NCBI RefSeq assembly: GCF_024723735.1
Contig: NZ_JANQDU010000003.1
Span: 496,001-560,000, forward strand
DNA from: Frigidibacter sp. ROC022
Lineage (GTDB): Bacteria; Pseudomonadota; Alphaproteobacteria; Rhodobacterales; Rhodobacteraceae
DNA: 64,000 bases
Direction: 5' to 3'
The notes under the pieces were generated by a model. It searched no databases. It saw only the letters and a program-made list of their open reading frames with translations, and was not told the origin of the DNA. The translations under genes and the position numbers were made by a program. This document shows positions 26,778 through 39,036 of the stretch, in pieces; within the stretch, counting starts at the first letter, position 1; each line of letters opens with the position of its first letter.

Positions 26778-28376
26778 ATGACTATCCGATCCATTTTCTT
26801 CGCCGGTTGCGCGGTTGCGGCATTGTCCGCGGGCGCTGCCAGCGCCGACGGCACGCTCGTCTATTGCTCGGAAGGCTCGCCGGAAGGGTTCGACCCCGGC
26901 CTGTTCACCGCCGGCACCACCTTCGACGCCTCGTCGCAGCCGGTCTATGACCAGCTGGCGATGTTCAAGACCGGCACCACCGAGACGGTGCCCGGGCTTG
27001 CCGAAAGCTGGGAGGCAAGCGACGACGGGCTGGAATACACCTTCCACCTGCGCCCGGGGGTCAAGTTCCATTCCAGCGACATCTTCACGCCGACGCGCGA
27101 CTTCAACGCCGACGACGTGGTCTTCACCTTCGAGCGTCAGCTGAAGGCCGACAATCCCTATCACTCGCTGAACGGAGCGACCTGGGAATATTTCGAATCG
27201 ATGTCGATGCCCGACCTGATCAAGTCGATCGACAAGATCGACGACATGACTGTGAAGTTCGTGCTGAACCGGCCCGACGCCGCCTTCGTCGCCGATCTGG
27301 CGATGGATTTCGCCTCGATCGTGTCCAAGGAATACGCCGACGCGATGCTGGCCGCCGGCACGCCCGAGATGCTCAACCAGGCGCCGATCGGCACCGGCCC
27401 GTTCAAGTTCGTGGCCTATCAGAAGGACGCGGTGATCCGTTACACCAAGAACCAGGATTACTGGCAGGAAGGGCTGCCGAAGCTCGACAACCTGATCTTC
27501 GCGATCACCACCGACGCCTCGGTCCGCTATCAGAAGCTGAAGGCGAACGAATGCCAGGTGATGCCCTATCCGAACCCGGCCGATGTCGAGGCGATGAAGG
27601 CCGATCCCGACATCAACCTGCTTCAGCAGGAAGGGCTGAACGTCGGCTACATGGCCTATAACACCACCGTCGCGCCCTTCGACAATCCGAAGGTCCGCAA
27701 GGCGCTGAACATGGCGATGGACAAGCAGGCGATCATCGACGTGGTGTTCCAGGGGTCGGGCCAGGTCGCCAAGAACCTGATCCCGCCGACGATGTGGTCC
27801 TACAACGACGCTGTCGTGGATGACCCCTATGATCCGGAAGCCGCCAAGAAGATGCTGGAGGAAGCCGGGGTCAGCGATCTGTCGATGAAGATCTGGGCGA
27901 TGCCGGTGCAGCGGCCCTACAACCCGAACGCCCGCCGCATGGCCGAGCTGATCCAGGAAGATTTCGCCAAGATCGGCGTCAATGTCGAGATCGTCTCCTA
28001 CGAATGGGGCGAATACCTGTCGCGCTCGCGCGAGTTGGATCGCGACGGCGCGGTGCTGCTGGGCTGGACCGGCGACAACGGCGACCCGGACAACTTCCTG
28101 GCGGTGCTGGCCGGTTGTGACGCGGTCGGCAACTCGAACCGGGCGCAGTGGTGCTACCAGCCCTTCGAGGACCTGATCCAGAAGGCCAAGCTGGAAACCG
28201 ACCAGGCCGAGCGGACCAAGCTCTATGAAGAGGCCCAGGTCATCATGAAGGAGCAGGCGCCCTTTGCCACGATCGCGCATTCGGTGGTCTACATGCCGGT
28301 CCGCAAGGAGGTTCAGGGCTACAAGGTGCACCCGCTGGGCGGGCATATCTTCACCGAAGTCAGCCTGTCCGAGTGA
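26778..28376 (+). CDS. dppA: Peptide ABC transporter substrate-binding protein, DppA-like
   Basis: A 532-residue periplasmic binding protein of family 5. The signal peptide covers residues 1-23 (AGAASA before DGTLVYCSEG). The beginning of the mature protein (YCSEGSPEGFDPGLFT, then TGTTETVPGLAESW) is strikingly like E. coli DppA, so dipeptide-type ligands are likely, though heme or 5-aminolevulinate are also known DppA ligands. The 201-bp leader contains TTGACG at 26662 without a good -10, and a small GGGGGC/GCCCCC hairpin at 26691-26707. A tetraloop hairpin follows the stop. It is first of a seven-gene operon. Confidence 0.92.
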   Translation: MTIRSIFFAGCAVAALSAGAASADGTLVYCSEGSPEGFDPGLFTAGTTFDASSQPVYDQLAMFKTGTTETVPGLAESWEASDDGLEYTFHLRPGVKFHSSDIFTPTRDFNADDVVFTFERQLKADNPYHSLNGATWEYFESMSMPDLIKSIDKIDDMTVKFVLNRPDAAFVADLAMDFASIVSKEYADAMLAAGTPEMLNQAPIGTGPFKFVAYQKDAVIRYTKNQDYWQEGLPKLDNLIFAITTDASVRYQKLKANECQVMPYPNPADVEAMKADPDINLLQQEGLNVGYMAYNTTVAPFDNPKVRKALNMAMDKQAIIDVVFQGSGQVAKNLIPPTMWSYNDAVVDDPYDPEAAKKMLEEAGVSDLSMKIWAMPVQRPYNPNARRMAELIQEDFAKIGVNVEIVSYEWGEYLSRSRELDRDGAVLLGWTGDNGDPDNFLAVLAGCDAVGNSNRAQWCYQPFEDLIQKAKLETDQAERTKLYEEAQVIMKEQAPFATIAHSVVYMPVRKEVQGYKVHPLGGHIFTEVSLSE

Positions 28377-28383
28377 CGATGCC

Positions 28384-28405
28384 GGCGGGGCCTTCGGGCC
28401 CCGCC
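28384..28405 (+). promoter_or_regulatory. UUCG-tetraloop hairpin after dppA
   Basis: A 9-bp perfect stem (28384-28392 with 28397-28405) closed by C-UUCG-G, the exceptionally stable tetraloop, begins 8 bp after the dppA stop. No T-tract follows and the next gene starts 19 bp later, so it probably protects the dppA mRNA 3' end or attenuates transcription. It would raise binding protein above membrane subunits. Confidence 0.7.
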
Positions 28406-28424
28406 AAACTTTCCGGAGTCCGCA

Positions 28425-29513
28425 ATGGATCGCTATACCGAATACCGCGAGGTCGCGCGGCAACTTGGGCTGGACGCGGTCGCCCTGGTTCCGGGGCCGA
28501 ATTTCGCGCGGATGCTGGGCAAGAATTTCCACGTCAACGAACGGCCGCTGGTGGTCGTGGTTCCGGTCGAGGGGCCGCCTGCCGCGGTGGTGCCCAATCT
28601 GGAGCTGCGCTCCTGGGACCTCGTGAACTTCGATGGCGAGACCTTCGACTGGATGGACCAGACCGGCTATTCCGGCGCTTTCGAGGCGCTGGCCCGCCAC
28701 ATGACGCTGCGCCGGATCGGCGTCGAGGGGCAGGTGATGCGGGTCTTCATCCATCACGCCCTTGCTGCCGCCTGGCCCGGGATCGAGATCATCGACGCGG
28801 AACGCGAGATTTCGCTGCTGCGCGCCCGCAAGACCGAGGCAGAGATCGCGGCGATGTCGGAAGCGATCCGGATTTCCGAAGCCGCGCTGGCCGAGGTCTT
28901 CGAGAAGGTCCGGGTCGGCCTGACGGAAAAGGAGGTCGAGCGGATGCTGGTCCAGGCGCTCTACGCCAACGGGGCGGAAGAGCAGGCCTTCGGACCGATC
29001 GTCGCGGCCGGAGAGAATTCGGCCCGGCCGCATGCCTCGGCCCGCGACGATTACGCGATCCGGCCCGGCGACGCGCTGCTGTTCGACTTCGGCGCCCAAT
29101 GGGGCGGGTTCTGCGCCGACATCACCCGGACGGTCTTTGTCGGCCATGCCTCGGACGAGGCGCGCGAGGTCTATGCCACGGTGCTGGCCGCCAATGAGAA
29201 GGGCATCGAACTGGCCCGGCCGGGCGCCACCGCGCATGAGATCGACGATGCGGTGATCGGGGTTCTGGAAGCGTCGCCCTTTGCCGACCGGATTCGCACC
29301 AAGACCGGCCACGGGCTGGGCCGGGCGGTGCACGAGACCCCCTATATCATGCGCGGCAACCATCAGGTTCTGGAGCCGGGCATGGTCTTTACGGACGAGC
29401 CGGGGCTGTACCACATCGGCAGTTTCGGGGTCCGGATCGAGGATGACGTGCTGATCACCGAGACCGGCTGCCGGGTGCTGACCGCGTTTCCCAAGACGCT
29501 GACCGTCCTCTGA
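28425..29513 (+). CDS. M24 family metallopeptidase (Xaa-Pro aminopeptidase type)
   Basis: A 362-residue cytoplasmic peptidase: a creatinase-like N-terminal domain (1-130) and a pita-bread catalytic domain (135-362). The five metal ligands are visible: Asp in LFDFGAQWGG, Asp in FCADITRTV, His in GHGLGRAVHE, Glu in FTDEPGLY and Glu in VRIEDDV. It sits between the binding protein and the permease genes of the dpp operon, which implies that imported peptides (perhaps Xaa-Pro) are cut directly after entry. Its stop shares one base with the dppB start (TGATG). Confidence 0.9.
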   Translation: MDRYTEYREVARQLGLDAVALVPGPNFARMLGKNFHVNERPLVVVVPVEGPPAAVVPNLELRSWDLVNFDGETFDWMDQTGYSGAFEALARHMTLRRIGVEGQVMRVFIHHALAAAWPGIEIIDAEREISLLRARKTEAEIAAMSEAIRISEAALAEVFEKVRVGLTEKEVERMLVQALYANGAEEQAFGPIVAAGENSARPHASARDDYAIRPGDALLFDFGAQWGGFCADITRTVFVGHASDEAREVYATVLAANEKGIELARPGATAHEIDDAVIGVLEASPFADRIRTKTGHGLGRAVHETPYIMRGNHQVLEPGMVFTDEPGLYHIGSFGVRIEDDVLITETGCRVLTAFPKTLTVL

Positions 29514-30520
29514 TGCTGCGCCTGATCCTCTTCCGGCTGGCGACCTTCATCCCGACCTTCTTCGGGGTGACGCTGGTGACCTTCGCCTTCATCCGGGTGC
29601 TGCCGGGCGATCCGATCGTCGTCATGGCGGGCGAGCGCGGGCTGTCGGCCGAACGCTATGCCGAGCTGATGCACCAGTTCGGTTTCGACCAGTCGCTGCC
29701 GGTGCAGTACTGGGATTACCTCTGGGGCGTTCTGCATGGTGATCTCGGGCTGAGCCTGGTGACCCGCAAGCCGGTCTCGACCGAGTTCTTCGCGCTGTTC
29801 CCGGCGACGCTGGAACTGTCGATCTGCGCGATGATCTTTGCCGTGCTGATGGGGATCCCGGCCGGCGTGATCGCCGCCGTCTACCGGGGCCGGCTGTTCG
29901 ACCGGGCGCTGATGTCCTCGGCGCTGGTGGGCTATTCGATGCCGATCTTCTGGTGGGCGCTGCTGCTGATCATCGTCTTCTCGGGCAATCTGAACTGGAC
30001 GCCGGTCTCGGGCCGGATCGACCTGCTGTACTACTTCCCCGCCGTCACCGGCTTCATGCTGATCGACTCGCTGCTCTCGGGGCAGTCCGGTGCCTTCGGC
30101 TCGGCCGTGCAGCATCTGATCCTGCCGACCATCGTGCTGGGCACGATCCCGCTGGCGGTGATCGCCCGGCAGACCCGCTCGTCGATGCTCGAGGTGCTGT
30201 CGGAGGATTACATCCGCACCGCCCGCGCCAAGGGCCTGTCGCCCTGGCGGATCAACGGCGTGCATGCGCTGCGCAACGGGATGATCCCGGTGGTGACGGT
30301 GATCGGCCTGTCGGTCGGCACCCTGCTGGGCGGGGCGATCCTGACCGAGACGATCTTCTCCTGGCCGGGCATCGGCAAGTGGATGGTCGATTCGATCTTC
30401 CGCCGCGATTACCCGGTGGTGCAGGGCGGGCTGCTGATGATCGCCCTGATGGTCATGGTGGTGAACCTGGTGGTCGATCTTCTCTATGGTTTCATCAACC
30501 CCAAGATCCGGAAGCGCTGA
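29513..30520 (+). CDS. dppB: Peptide ABC transporter permease, DppB-like
   Basis: A 335-residue inner-membrane permease with about six helices. It begins LRLILFRLATFIPTFFGVTL, typical of DppB/OppB, followed by VLPGDPIVVMAG. The cytoplasmic EAA-type loop, which contacts the ATPases, reads YIRTARAKGLSPWRI near residue 235. It pairs with DppC to form the pore. It overlaps the peptidase stop by one base and the dppC start by one base (TGATG), so all three are coupled. Confidence 0.93.
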   Translation: MLRLILFRLATFIPTFFGVTLVTFAFIRVLPGDPIVVMAGERGLSAERYAELMHQFGFDQSLPVQYWDYLWGVLHGDLGLSLVTRKPVSTEFFALFPATLELSICAMIFAVLMGIPAGVIAAVYRGRLFDRALMSSALVGYSMPIFWWALLLIIVFSGNLNWTPVSGRIDLLYYFPAVTGFMLIDSLLSGQSGAFGSAVQHLILPTIVLGTIPLAVIARQTRSSMLEVLSEDYIRTARAKGLSPWRINGVHALRNGMIPVVTVIGLSVGTLLGGAILTETIFSWPGIGKWMVDSIFRRDYPVVQGGLLMIALMVMVVNLVVDLLYGFINPKIRKR

Positions 30521-31407
30521 TGACCGATACCGCTGCTCCCGTCCGTCCCTCTCCGCTGGCCGAGTTCTGGCGCTATTTCAGCGAGAACCGGGGCGCCGTC
30601 ATCGGCTTCTGGGTCGTGGTGACGCTGCTGGCCATCGCGGTGCTGGCGCCGCTGATCGCGCCCTATGACCCGGCATTGCAGATGCGCGACAAGACCCTGC
30701 TGCCGCCGGGCTGGGTCAGCGGCGGAGACTGGTCGCATCTGCTGGGCACCGATCCGCTGGGCCGCGACATCCTTTCGCGGCTGATCCACGGGGCGCGGTT
30801 CTCGTTCTTCATCGGTTTCATCGTGGTCGGGATCGCGGCCAGCGGCGGCATCCTGATCGGGCTGATCGCCGGTTTCGCGCCGCGCTGGCTCGATACGGTG
30901 ATCATGCGGATCATGGATATCATCCTGGCCTTCCCCTCGCTGCTGCTGGCGCTGGTGCTGGTGGCGATCCTGGGGCCGTCGCTGATCAACGCGATGATCG
31001 CCATCGCCCTGGTCCTGCAACCGCATTACGTCCGGCTGACCCGGGCGGCGGTGATGAACGAACTGCCCAAGGACTATGTCACCTCGGCCCGGGTCGCGGG
31101 GGCGGGGCTGATCCGGCTGATGTTCGTCACCGTGCTGCCGAACTGCCTGGCGCCGCTGATCGTGCAATCGGCGCTGGCCTTCTCGAACGCCATTCTCGAT
31201 GCCGCCGCCCTGGGCTTTCTGGGCATGGGGGCGCAGCCGCCGACGCCGGAATGGGGCACGATGCTGGCCGAGGCGCGCGAGTTCATCCTGCGCGCCTGGT
31301 GGGTCGTCACCTTCCCCGGCCTGGCGATCCTGATCACGGTCCTGGCGATCAACCTGATGGGCGACGGGCTGCGCGACGCGCTTGACCCGCGCCTGAAGCG
31401 GAGCTGA
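30520..31407 (+). CDS. dppC: Peptide ABC transporter permease, DppC-like
   Basis: A 295-residue second permease of the dpp-type importer. It has the cytoplasmic N-terminal segment [15 protein letters not shown], the periplasmic motif [21 protein letters not shown], and an EAA-type loop [15 protein letters not shown] around residue 185. The C-terminal part [19 protein letters not shown] is also family-typical. It starts at the ATG sharing a base with the dppB stop and is followed 3 bp later by dppD. Confidence 0.93.
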   Translation: MTDTAAPVRPSPLAEFWRYFSENRGAVIGFWVVVTLLAIAVLAPLIAPYDPALQMRDKTLLPPGWVSGGDWSHLLGTDPLGRDILSRLIHGARFSFFIGFIVVGIAASGGILIGLIAGFAPRWLDTVIMRIMDIILAFPSLLLALVLVAILGPSLINAMIAIALVLQPHYVRLTRAAVMNELPKDYVTSARVAGAGLIRLMFVTVLPNCLAPLIVQSALAFSNAILDAAALGFLGMGAQPPTPEWGTMLAEAREFILRAWWVVTFPGLAILITVLAINLMGDGLRDALDPRLKRS

Positions 31408-31410
31408 GCC

Positions 31411-32387
31411 ATGGCGCTACTGACGCTGCGCAATCTCACCGTGGAATTCGCCACCGCCGCCGGGGCCTTCCGGGCCGTGGACGGGGTCGATCTGGATGTC
31501 TCGGAAGGCGAGGTTCTGGCCATCGTCGGGGAATCCGGGTCGGGCAAATCGGTGTCGATGCTGGCGGTGATGGGGCTGCTGCCCTGGACCGCGACGATCA
31601 CCGCCGACGAACTGTCCTTTGACGGCCGCGACCTGCGGACGCTCTCTGCGCCGGCCCGGCGCCGGGTGATCGGCAAGGACATGGCGATGATCTTCCAGGA
31701 GCCGATGTCCTCGCTGAACCCCTGTTTCACGGTCGGCTTCCAGATCAAGGAGACCCTGCGCCAGCACACCGATCTGGACCGGCGCGGGAGGCACCGGCGG
31801 GCGGTGGAACTGCTTGACCTGGTCGGCATCCCGTCACCCGAGAAACGGCTTTCGGCCTTTCCGCACCTGATGTCGGGCGGGATGAACCAGCGGGTGATGA
31901 TCGCGATGGCGATTGCCTGCAACCCGCGCCTGCTGATCGCGGACGAGCCGACGACCGCGCTGGACGTGACCATTCAGGCGCAGATACTCGATCTGCTGGC
32001 GCAGCTTCAGACCGATACCGGCATGGCGCTGGTGCTGATCACCCATGACATGGGCGTGGTGGCCGAGACGGCGCGCCGGGTCGCGGTGCAATATGCCGGC
32101 CAGAAGGTCGAGGATCAGCCGGTCGAGGGCCTGTTCGAGCATCCGCATCATCCCTATACCGCGGCGCTTCTGGCGGCGCTGCCGGAACGTGCCACGGGGC
32201 GGCGGCTGCCGACCATTCCCGGCGTGGTGCCGGGCCAGTTCGACCGGCCGACGGGCTGCCTCTTCTCGCCGCGCTGCGCCCTGGCCGATGACCGCTGCCG
32301 CTCGACGATGCCGCCGGTCCAGTCGGCGCAGCTCGGCCTGGCGCGTTGCCACTATCCGCTCGAGGCGGCGATGGCGGAGAGCGAGAC

Positions 32388-32391
<4 letters not shown>
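31411..32391 (+). CDS. dppD: Peptide ABC transporter ATP-binding protein, DppD-like
   Basis: A 326-residue ABC ATPase that energises the importer. Walker A is [10 protein letters not shown], the signature is [18 protein letters not shown], Walker B is [13 protein letters not shown], and the switch His is in [10 protein letters not shown]. The C-terminal oligopeptide-transporter extension with its cysteine motif ([14 protein letters not shown]) is present; in DppD/OppD it binds an iron-sulfur cluster. It overlaps dppF by 4 bp. DppD and DppF form the heterodimer. Confidence 0.94.
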
Positions 32392-33370
<979 letters not shown>

Positions 33371-33374
<4 letters not shown>

Positions 33375-34162
33375 AGACAGCCAACCCGATGATCCGGAAA
33401 ATGGAGGCCGGCGCGACGGCGATCGGCATCGGAACCACCCTGCCGGCCGGGGCGCAGGTGGCCATGCTGGCGGCGAAGGCGGGGTTCGACTGGGCCTTCA
33501 TCGATCTCGAGCACACGCTGATCGGGCCGGAAGACGTCGCGATCATTTCGAACATGATGCGGGCACAGGACATCGCGCCGGTGGCGCGGATTCCGAAACA
33601 CGCGCTGTTCGACGTGGCGCGGCTGCTCGACAGCGGGGCCTGCGGGATCATCCGGCCGCATGTCGAGACCGCCGAGGAGGCGCGCGAGCTGGTCGAGCTG
33701 TGCAAATATGCGCCCGGGGGCGACCGCTCCTGGGGCGGTGCCTCGCCGCAGCTTGGCTATCCGCAGCGCCCGTCGCCGGAGCTGATGCAGGCGGCGAACC
33801 GATCCACCCTGGCGATCATCATGATCGAATCCGGCGCAGGGATCGACGCGATCGAAGAGATCGCCGCCGTTCCCGGGCTGGACGGGGTGCTGATCGGCTG
33901 CGTCGATCTGTCGATCGACCTGGGCGTGATGGGGCAGGTCGATGCGCCGCCGATGCACGCGGCCATCGCCCGGATCGGCCGCGCCACCAAGGCGGCCGGC
34001 AAGTTCTTCGGCATGGCCGGCGTCGCCGCGCCCGAGGCCCTGACACGCATTCCCGGCATCAAGGTCGATTTCACCCTCGCCGGGCTGGATTCCCGGCTGC
34101 TGGCGGCGACGCTGGAAGACCGCGCGACGGTCTGGCGGCAGGCCCTGGGCGGGGCCGGCTGA
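33371..34162 (+). CDS. HpcH/HpaI family 2-oxo-acid aldolase
   Basis: A 263-residue class II pyruvate aldolase of the HpcH/HpaI (2-dehydro-3-deoxyglucarate / 4-hydroxy-2-oxoheptanedioate aldolase) family. It would reversibly split a 4-hydroxy-2-oxo acid into a 2-oxo acid (usually pyruvate) and an aldehyde. Metal-binding and active-site segments seen: DLEHTLIGPEDV, IESGAGIDAI and IGCVDLSIDLG. It is the last gene of the dpp operon, coupled to dppF by ATGA. It converges with the RraA-type gene, only 12 bp apart. Confidence 0.88.
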
Positions 34163-34174
34163 ACGGGCAGGGGG

Positions 34175-34684
34175 TCACTCGGGCGGCGTCTCGGTCAGGG
34201 ACAGGGCTTCGGCCGAGACGATCACGCAATCGCGGTCGGCATAGACCCAGTCCCCGGCAGAGAATGTGGCGCCGCCGAAACTGACCGGCTCTCCCTCGCT
34301 GGCCTCGAACGGGGTATCGCTGCGCCGCGCCGTGGTGCCGAGCGCCCGGACCCCGAGCGCCAGCGGGTCGATCCCGGCGCTGTCGCGGATCGCGCCGTTG
34401 ATGATGACCCCGCGCCAGCCGTTCTGCACCCCGATCGCCGCCAGCCGGTCGCCCATCAGCCCGACCCGGAGCGAACCGCGCCCGTCCACGACCAGCACCC
34501 GGCCCCGGCCTTCGGTCTCCAGCGCCCGCAGGACCGGGCGGTGATCCTCGAAGGTGGCGACGGTCTGGCAGGGGCCGTAGAAGCTCTCGATCTGCCCGAA
34601 GCAGCGGAACTGCAGGTCGCAGACCTGAACCCGCTCGTGATGGACATCATAGAGATCGGCGGTGCAGATCGCTGTGTCGGTCAT
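34175..34684 (-). CDS. RraA family protein, probable 4-hydroxy-4-methyl-2-oxoglutarate aldolase/oxaloacetate decarboxylase
   Basis: A 169-residue RraA-like protein, alignable with E. coli RraA along its length (GRGRVLVVDGRGS, AIGVQNGWRGVIINGA, FGGATFSAGDWVYAD). It keeps Arg100-Asp101 (GAIRDSAGI), the pair used for catalysis in the true HMG aldolases, whereas the E. coli RNase E regulator has lost the Asp. An enzyme role is therefore more likely than RNA-decay control. It is the last gene of the opp-type operon; its start overlaps the M32 peptidase stop by 4 bp. Confidence 0.85.
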   Translation of the reverse strand: MTDTAICTADLYDVHHERVQVCDLQFRCFGQIESFYGPCQTVATFEDHRPVLRALETEGRGRVLVVDGRGSLRVGLMGDRLAAIGVQNGWRGVIINGAIRDSAGIDPLALGVRALGTTARRSDTPFEASEGEPVSFGGATFSAGDWVYADRDCVIVSAEALSLTETPPE

Positions 34685-36194
34685 TGCACCAGCGCCTCGA
34701 CCTTGGCGGTCAGGTCGGCGATGTAGGGTGCCGGATCCAGCCCGCCGCCGGTCACCCGTTGCAGGGTTTCCTTCGGCATCGACGCGCGGCCGTGGCGATA
34801 GATGTTCTCGGTCAGCCAGCCATGCAGCGGCGCGTAATTGCCCGAATCCAGCCCGGCCGCGACTTCCGGCACCTGCTGCGCCTTGGCGAAGAATTGCGAC
34901 GACATGATGTTGCCCAGCGTATAGGTCGGGAAAGAGCCGACATAGCCGTGCGACCAGTGCACGTCCTGCAGCACGCCCAGCGTGTCGTTCGGCACTTCCA
35001 GCCCCAGATAGTCGCGCATCATCTTGTTCCAGACGCCGGGCAGATCGGCCACCGGCAGATCGCCCGCCATCAGCGCCGCCTCGATCTCGGAGCGCAGGAT
35101 GATGTGCATGTCATAGGTCAGCTCGTCGGCTTCGACGCGGATGAAGCCCGGATTGACCCGGTTGACCGCGCGCCAGACATCCTCGGCCGTCGCATCGGCG
35201 AGTTGCTCGGGGAAGTGGTCGCGGAACTCGCCGAAATGCAGATCCCAGAACCGGCGCGAGCGGCCGACCCGGTTCTCCCACAGCCGCGATTGCGATTCAT
35301 GCATGGCAAAGCTTGCGCCGCCGACCGCGTAGAGGTTCACCAGATCGGTGGTGAAGATGCTGCGGGTGAAGTCCGGAGACACGCCCTGTTCGTACATCGC
35401 ATGGCCGGCCTCGTGCCAGAGCGCGAAGATGCCGCCCGGGGCCCAGGTCTCGCGGAAGCGGCTGGTGATGCGCACGTCGCCGCGGGTGAAGGAAATCTCG
35501 AACGGATGCACGGTATCGTCGAGCCGGCCGCGGCTCAGGTCATAGCCCATGCGTTCGGCGATCATCAGGCCGAATTTCTTCTGCGCCGGGATCGGGAACG
35601 GCTGGGTCAGGAAGTCGATCCGCGGCTGCGGGCCGCTGGTCGCGCGTTCGATCAGGGGCACGAGCGCCGTCTTCAACTGGTCGTAGATCCCGCGCAGCTC
35701 GGCAAGGGTCATGCCCGGTTCGAAGACCCCGACCAGCGGATCATAGGGATGGGCGCCGCCGCCGATGGCCGCCGAAATCTCGCGCTGCATCTCCATCATG
35801 CGTTCGAGCAGGGGGGCATAGCCGGTAAAGTCGTTCTCGGCCCGGGCCGCGACCCAGGCGGAATGGGCGCGGGTCTTGAGCCCCGCCATTTCCGAGATGA
35901 TCCGCGCCGGAATCCGCGACAGGGTGCCGATCTCCTGCTCGGCCTGGGCCAGCGCCCGGTGCCGGATGTCGTCCTTTGCCACGCCTTCCAGTTCCTTGCG
36001 CGCCCCGTCCATGGCGCGGCGCATCTCGTCGCCGGTGGCCAGGCCGCGGGCCAGATCGGTCAGGGTCGTCACCTGGTGCCCGCGCGCATCGACGCCACCC
36101 GGCGGCATCATGGTGCGGGAATCCCAGGCAAGCAGGTTCACCGTGCAGATGATGTCGTTGATGCGGGCGATCTGGGTCTGGAAGTCGGAATAGC

Positions 36195-36198
<4 letters not shown>
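34681..36198 (-). CDS. M32 family metallocarboxypeptidase (Taq type)
   Basis: A 505-residue cytoplasmic zinc carboxypeptidase. The zinc motif is HEAGH (LWHEAGHAMYEQG, near residue 265), followed by the family pattern ESQSRLWEN, which supplies the third ligand. It removes C-terminal residues from peptides, so it fits as the processing enzyme of the adjacent peptide importer. The start must be the TTG at 36198: it overlaps the stop of the upstream ATPase as TTGA and has GGAG eight bases before it, while no in-frame ATG or GTG precedes the conserved N-terminus. Confidence 0.92.
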
Positions 36199-37198
<1,000 letters not shown>

Positions 37199-37202
<4 letters not shown>

Positions 37203-38197
37203 ACCGGGGATCCTGCAGCGACGACCGAGTCGCGGTTGAAACAGGCGACGCTGCGGCCGGGCGAGAGGTCCTGCAGCGGCGGCACGGTGGCGCGGCAGGC
37301 ATCGGTGGCGAATTCGCAGCGCGGGTTGAAGGCGCAGCCGGGAGGGATCCTGTCCAGCGGCGGCGGGGTGCCGTCGATCGAGAGCAGTCTTGAACGTTCG
37401 GTGCCGGCATGGGGCACCGATCCCAGCAGGCCACGGGTATAGGCATGATTGGGCTGCGCGAAGACTTCCGAGACGGTGCCGGTCTCGACGATCCGTCCGG
37501 CATACATGACCGCCATCCGGTCGCAGGTCGCGGCGACGACGCCGAGATCATGGGTGACCAGCACGACGCTCATCGACAGTTCGTCGCGGAGGTCGAGGAT
37601 CAGCTTCAGGATCTGGTCCTGAATGGTGACGTCGAGCGCGGTGGTCGGTTCGTCGGCCAGCAGCAGCCGGGGGTTGCTGGCCAGGGCGATGGCGATCATC
37701 ACCCGCTGCCGCATCCCGCCCGAGAACTGGTGCGGAAACTCCTTGAGCCGCCGCGCCGCGTCGGGGATGCCGACCATGTCCATCAGCTCGCGGGCCCGGG
37801 CCCGGCGCCCGTTTCCGTCGAGATCGGTATGCGCCTTCAGGTTCTCCTCGATCTGGGTGAAGACCGGCAGCACCGGGTTCAGTGCCGACATCGGCTCCTG
37901 GAAGATCATCGAGATCTGGCCGCCACGGACCCCGCGCAACTCGGCATCCCGCATCGCAAGGATGTTCTGCCCCTGCCAGCGGACCTCGCCCGAGACGTCG
38001 CCCGAGGCCGGCACCAGGCGGATGATCGAGCGCAGGGTGACGCTCTTGCCCGAGCCGCTTTCCCCGACCAGGCCCAGGACCTCGCCCGAGCCGACGGTGA
38101 AGGAGACATCGTTGACGGCGGTCAACTCGCCATCGCCGAAGGTGGCGGTGAGGTTGCGGACGTCCAGCACCGGTTCGGTCGTCTTGGGGCCGCTCAT
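37199..38197 (-). CDS. Oligopeptide ABC transporter ATP-binding protein, OppD/DppD-like
   Basis: A 332-residue ABC ATPase with Walker [14 protein letters not shown], signature FSGGMRQRVMIAIALA, Walker [14 protein letters not shown] and H-loop LVTHDLGVVA. The C-terminal extension with CAFNPRCEFATDAC matches the OppD/DppD group. The ATG at 38197 is chosen since it overlaps the permease stop by 4 bp and MSGPKTTEPVLDV is a normal N-terminus; the upstream reading is permease sequence in another frame. Confidence 0.93.
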
Positions 38198-39036
38198 CGT
38201 TTGGTCCTCAGCAGTTCCGCCAGCCCGTCGCCGGTCAGGCTGAAGCCGAGCCCGGTGAGCACGATGGCCACGCCGGGGAAGACGGAAATCCACCAGGCGG
38301 TGGCCATGAAGTTCTTTCCGTCGGCGATCTGCACCCCCCATTCGGCGGCGGGCGGCTGTGCGCCCAGGCCGAGATAGCCGAGGCTGGAGCCCAGCAGGAT
38401 CGCCAGCGCCATGTCGGTCATCCAGTAGACGACCGCCGGGGTGATGGCATTGGGCAGCAGGTGGCGGAAGATGATCCGCATATGGGTATAGCCCATGGCG
38501 CGGCCGGCATCGGCATAGTCGAGGCGTTTCTGGACCTTGATCTCGGCGGCGGTGATCCGGGCGTAGAACACCCAGCCGACGACGCCGATGGCGATGTACA
38601 TGTTCACCAGCCCGGGCCCGAGGACCGAGACGATGGCGATCACCAGGACCAGGAAGGGGAAGGTGATGACGGCATCCACCACGCGCCCGAACAGGGTCTC
38701 GGCGATGCCGCCGGCATAGCCGACGAGGGCGCCGATGATGGTGCCGAAGAAGAACGGGAAGATCGTGGCGAAGATCGCGATCTGCATGTCGATCGTATAG
38801 GCGTGGATCACCCGGCTCAGCACGTCGCGGCCGAAGTTGTCGGTGCCCATCGGATGCGCCATCGACGGCCCTTGCAGCAGGGCGTTGTAGTCGAAGGCAT
38901 CCGGTTCGTAGGGGGCGAAGACCGTCGGGAAGGTTGCCACGGCGATGCTGAGCAGCAGGATCGTGCCGCCCAGGATCAGCGGGCGCGGCAGGGCGAGGCG
39001 CCGGGGACGCTCGGAAGGGGGTGCCAGATCGGTCAT
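38194..39036 (-). CDS. Oligopeptide ABC transporter permease, OppC/DppC-like
   Basis: A 280-residue permease with about six helices. Typical segments are the periplasmic HPMGTDNFGRDVLSRVIHAY near residue 80, the cytoplasmic EAA-type loop YADAGRAMGYTHMRI near 175, and LGYLGLGAQPPAAEWGVQI towards the end. It is coupled at both ends by 4-bp overlaps, to the OppB-like gene before it and the OppD-like gene after it. Confidence 0.92.
   Translation of the reverse strand: MTDLAPPSERPRRLALPRPLILGGTILLLSIAVATFPTVFAPYEPDAFDYNALLQGPSMAHPMGTDNFGRDVLSRVIHAYTIDMQIAIFATIFPFFFGTIIGALVGYAGGIAETLFGRVVDAVITFPFLVLVIAIVSVLGPGLVNMYIAIGVVGWVFYARITAAEIKVQKRLDYADAGRAMGYTHMRIIFRHLLPNAITPAVVYWMTDMALAILLGSSLGYLGLGAQPPAAEWGVQIADGKNFMATAWWISVFPGVAIVLTGLGFSLTGDGLAELLRTKR

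Noticed and set aside
24969-29414. A continuous open reading frame of about 1,480 codons on the minus strand
   Set aside because: It runs antisense through gph, the DegT-type gene, dppA and the M24 gene, all of which have clear families, ribosome sites and motifs. The predicted protein is rich in Arg, His, Gly and Asp without any domain, the usual artefact of high GC at third codon positions.
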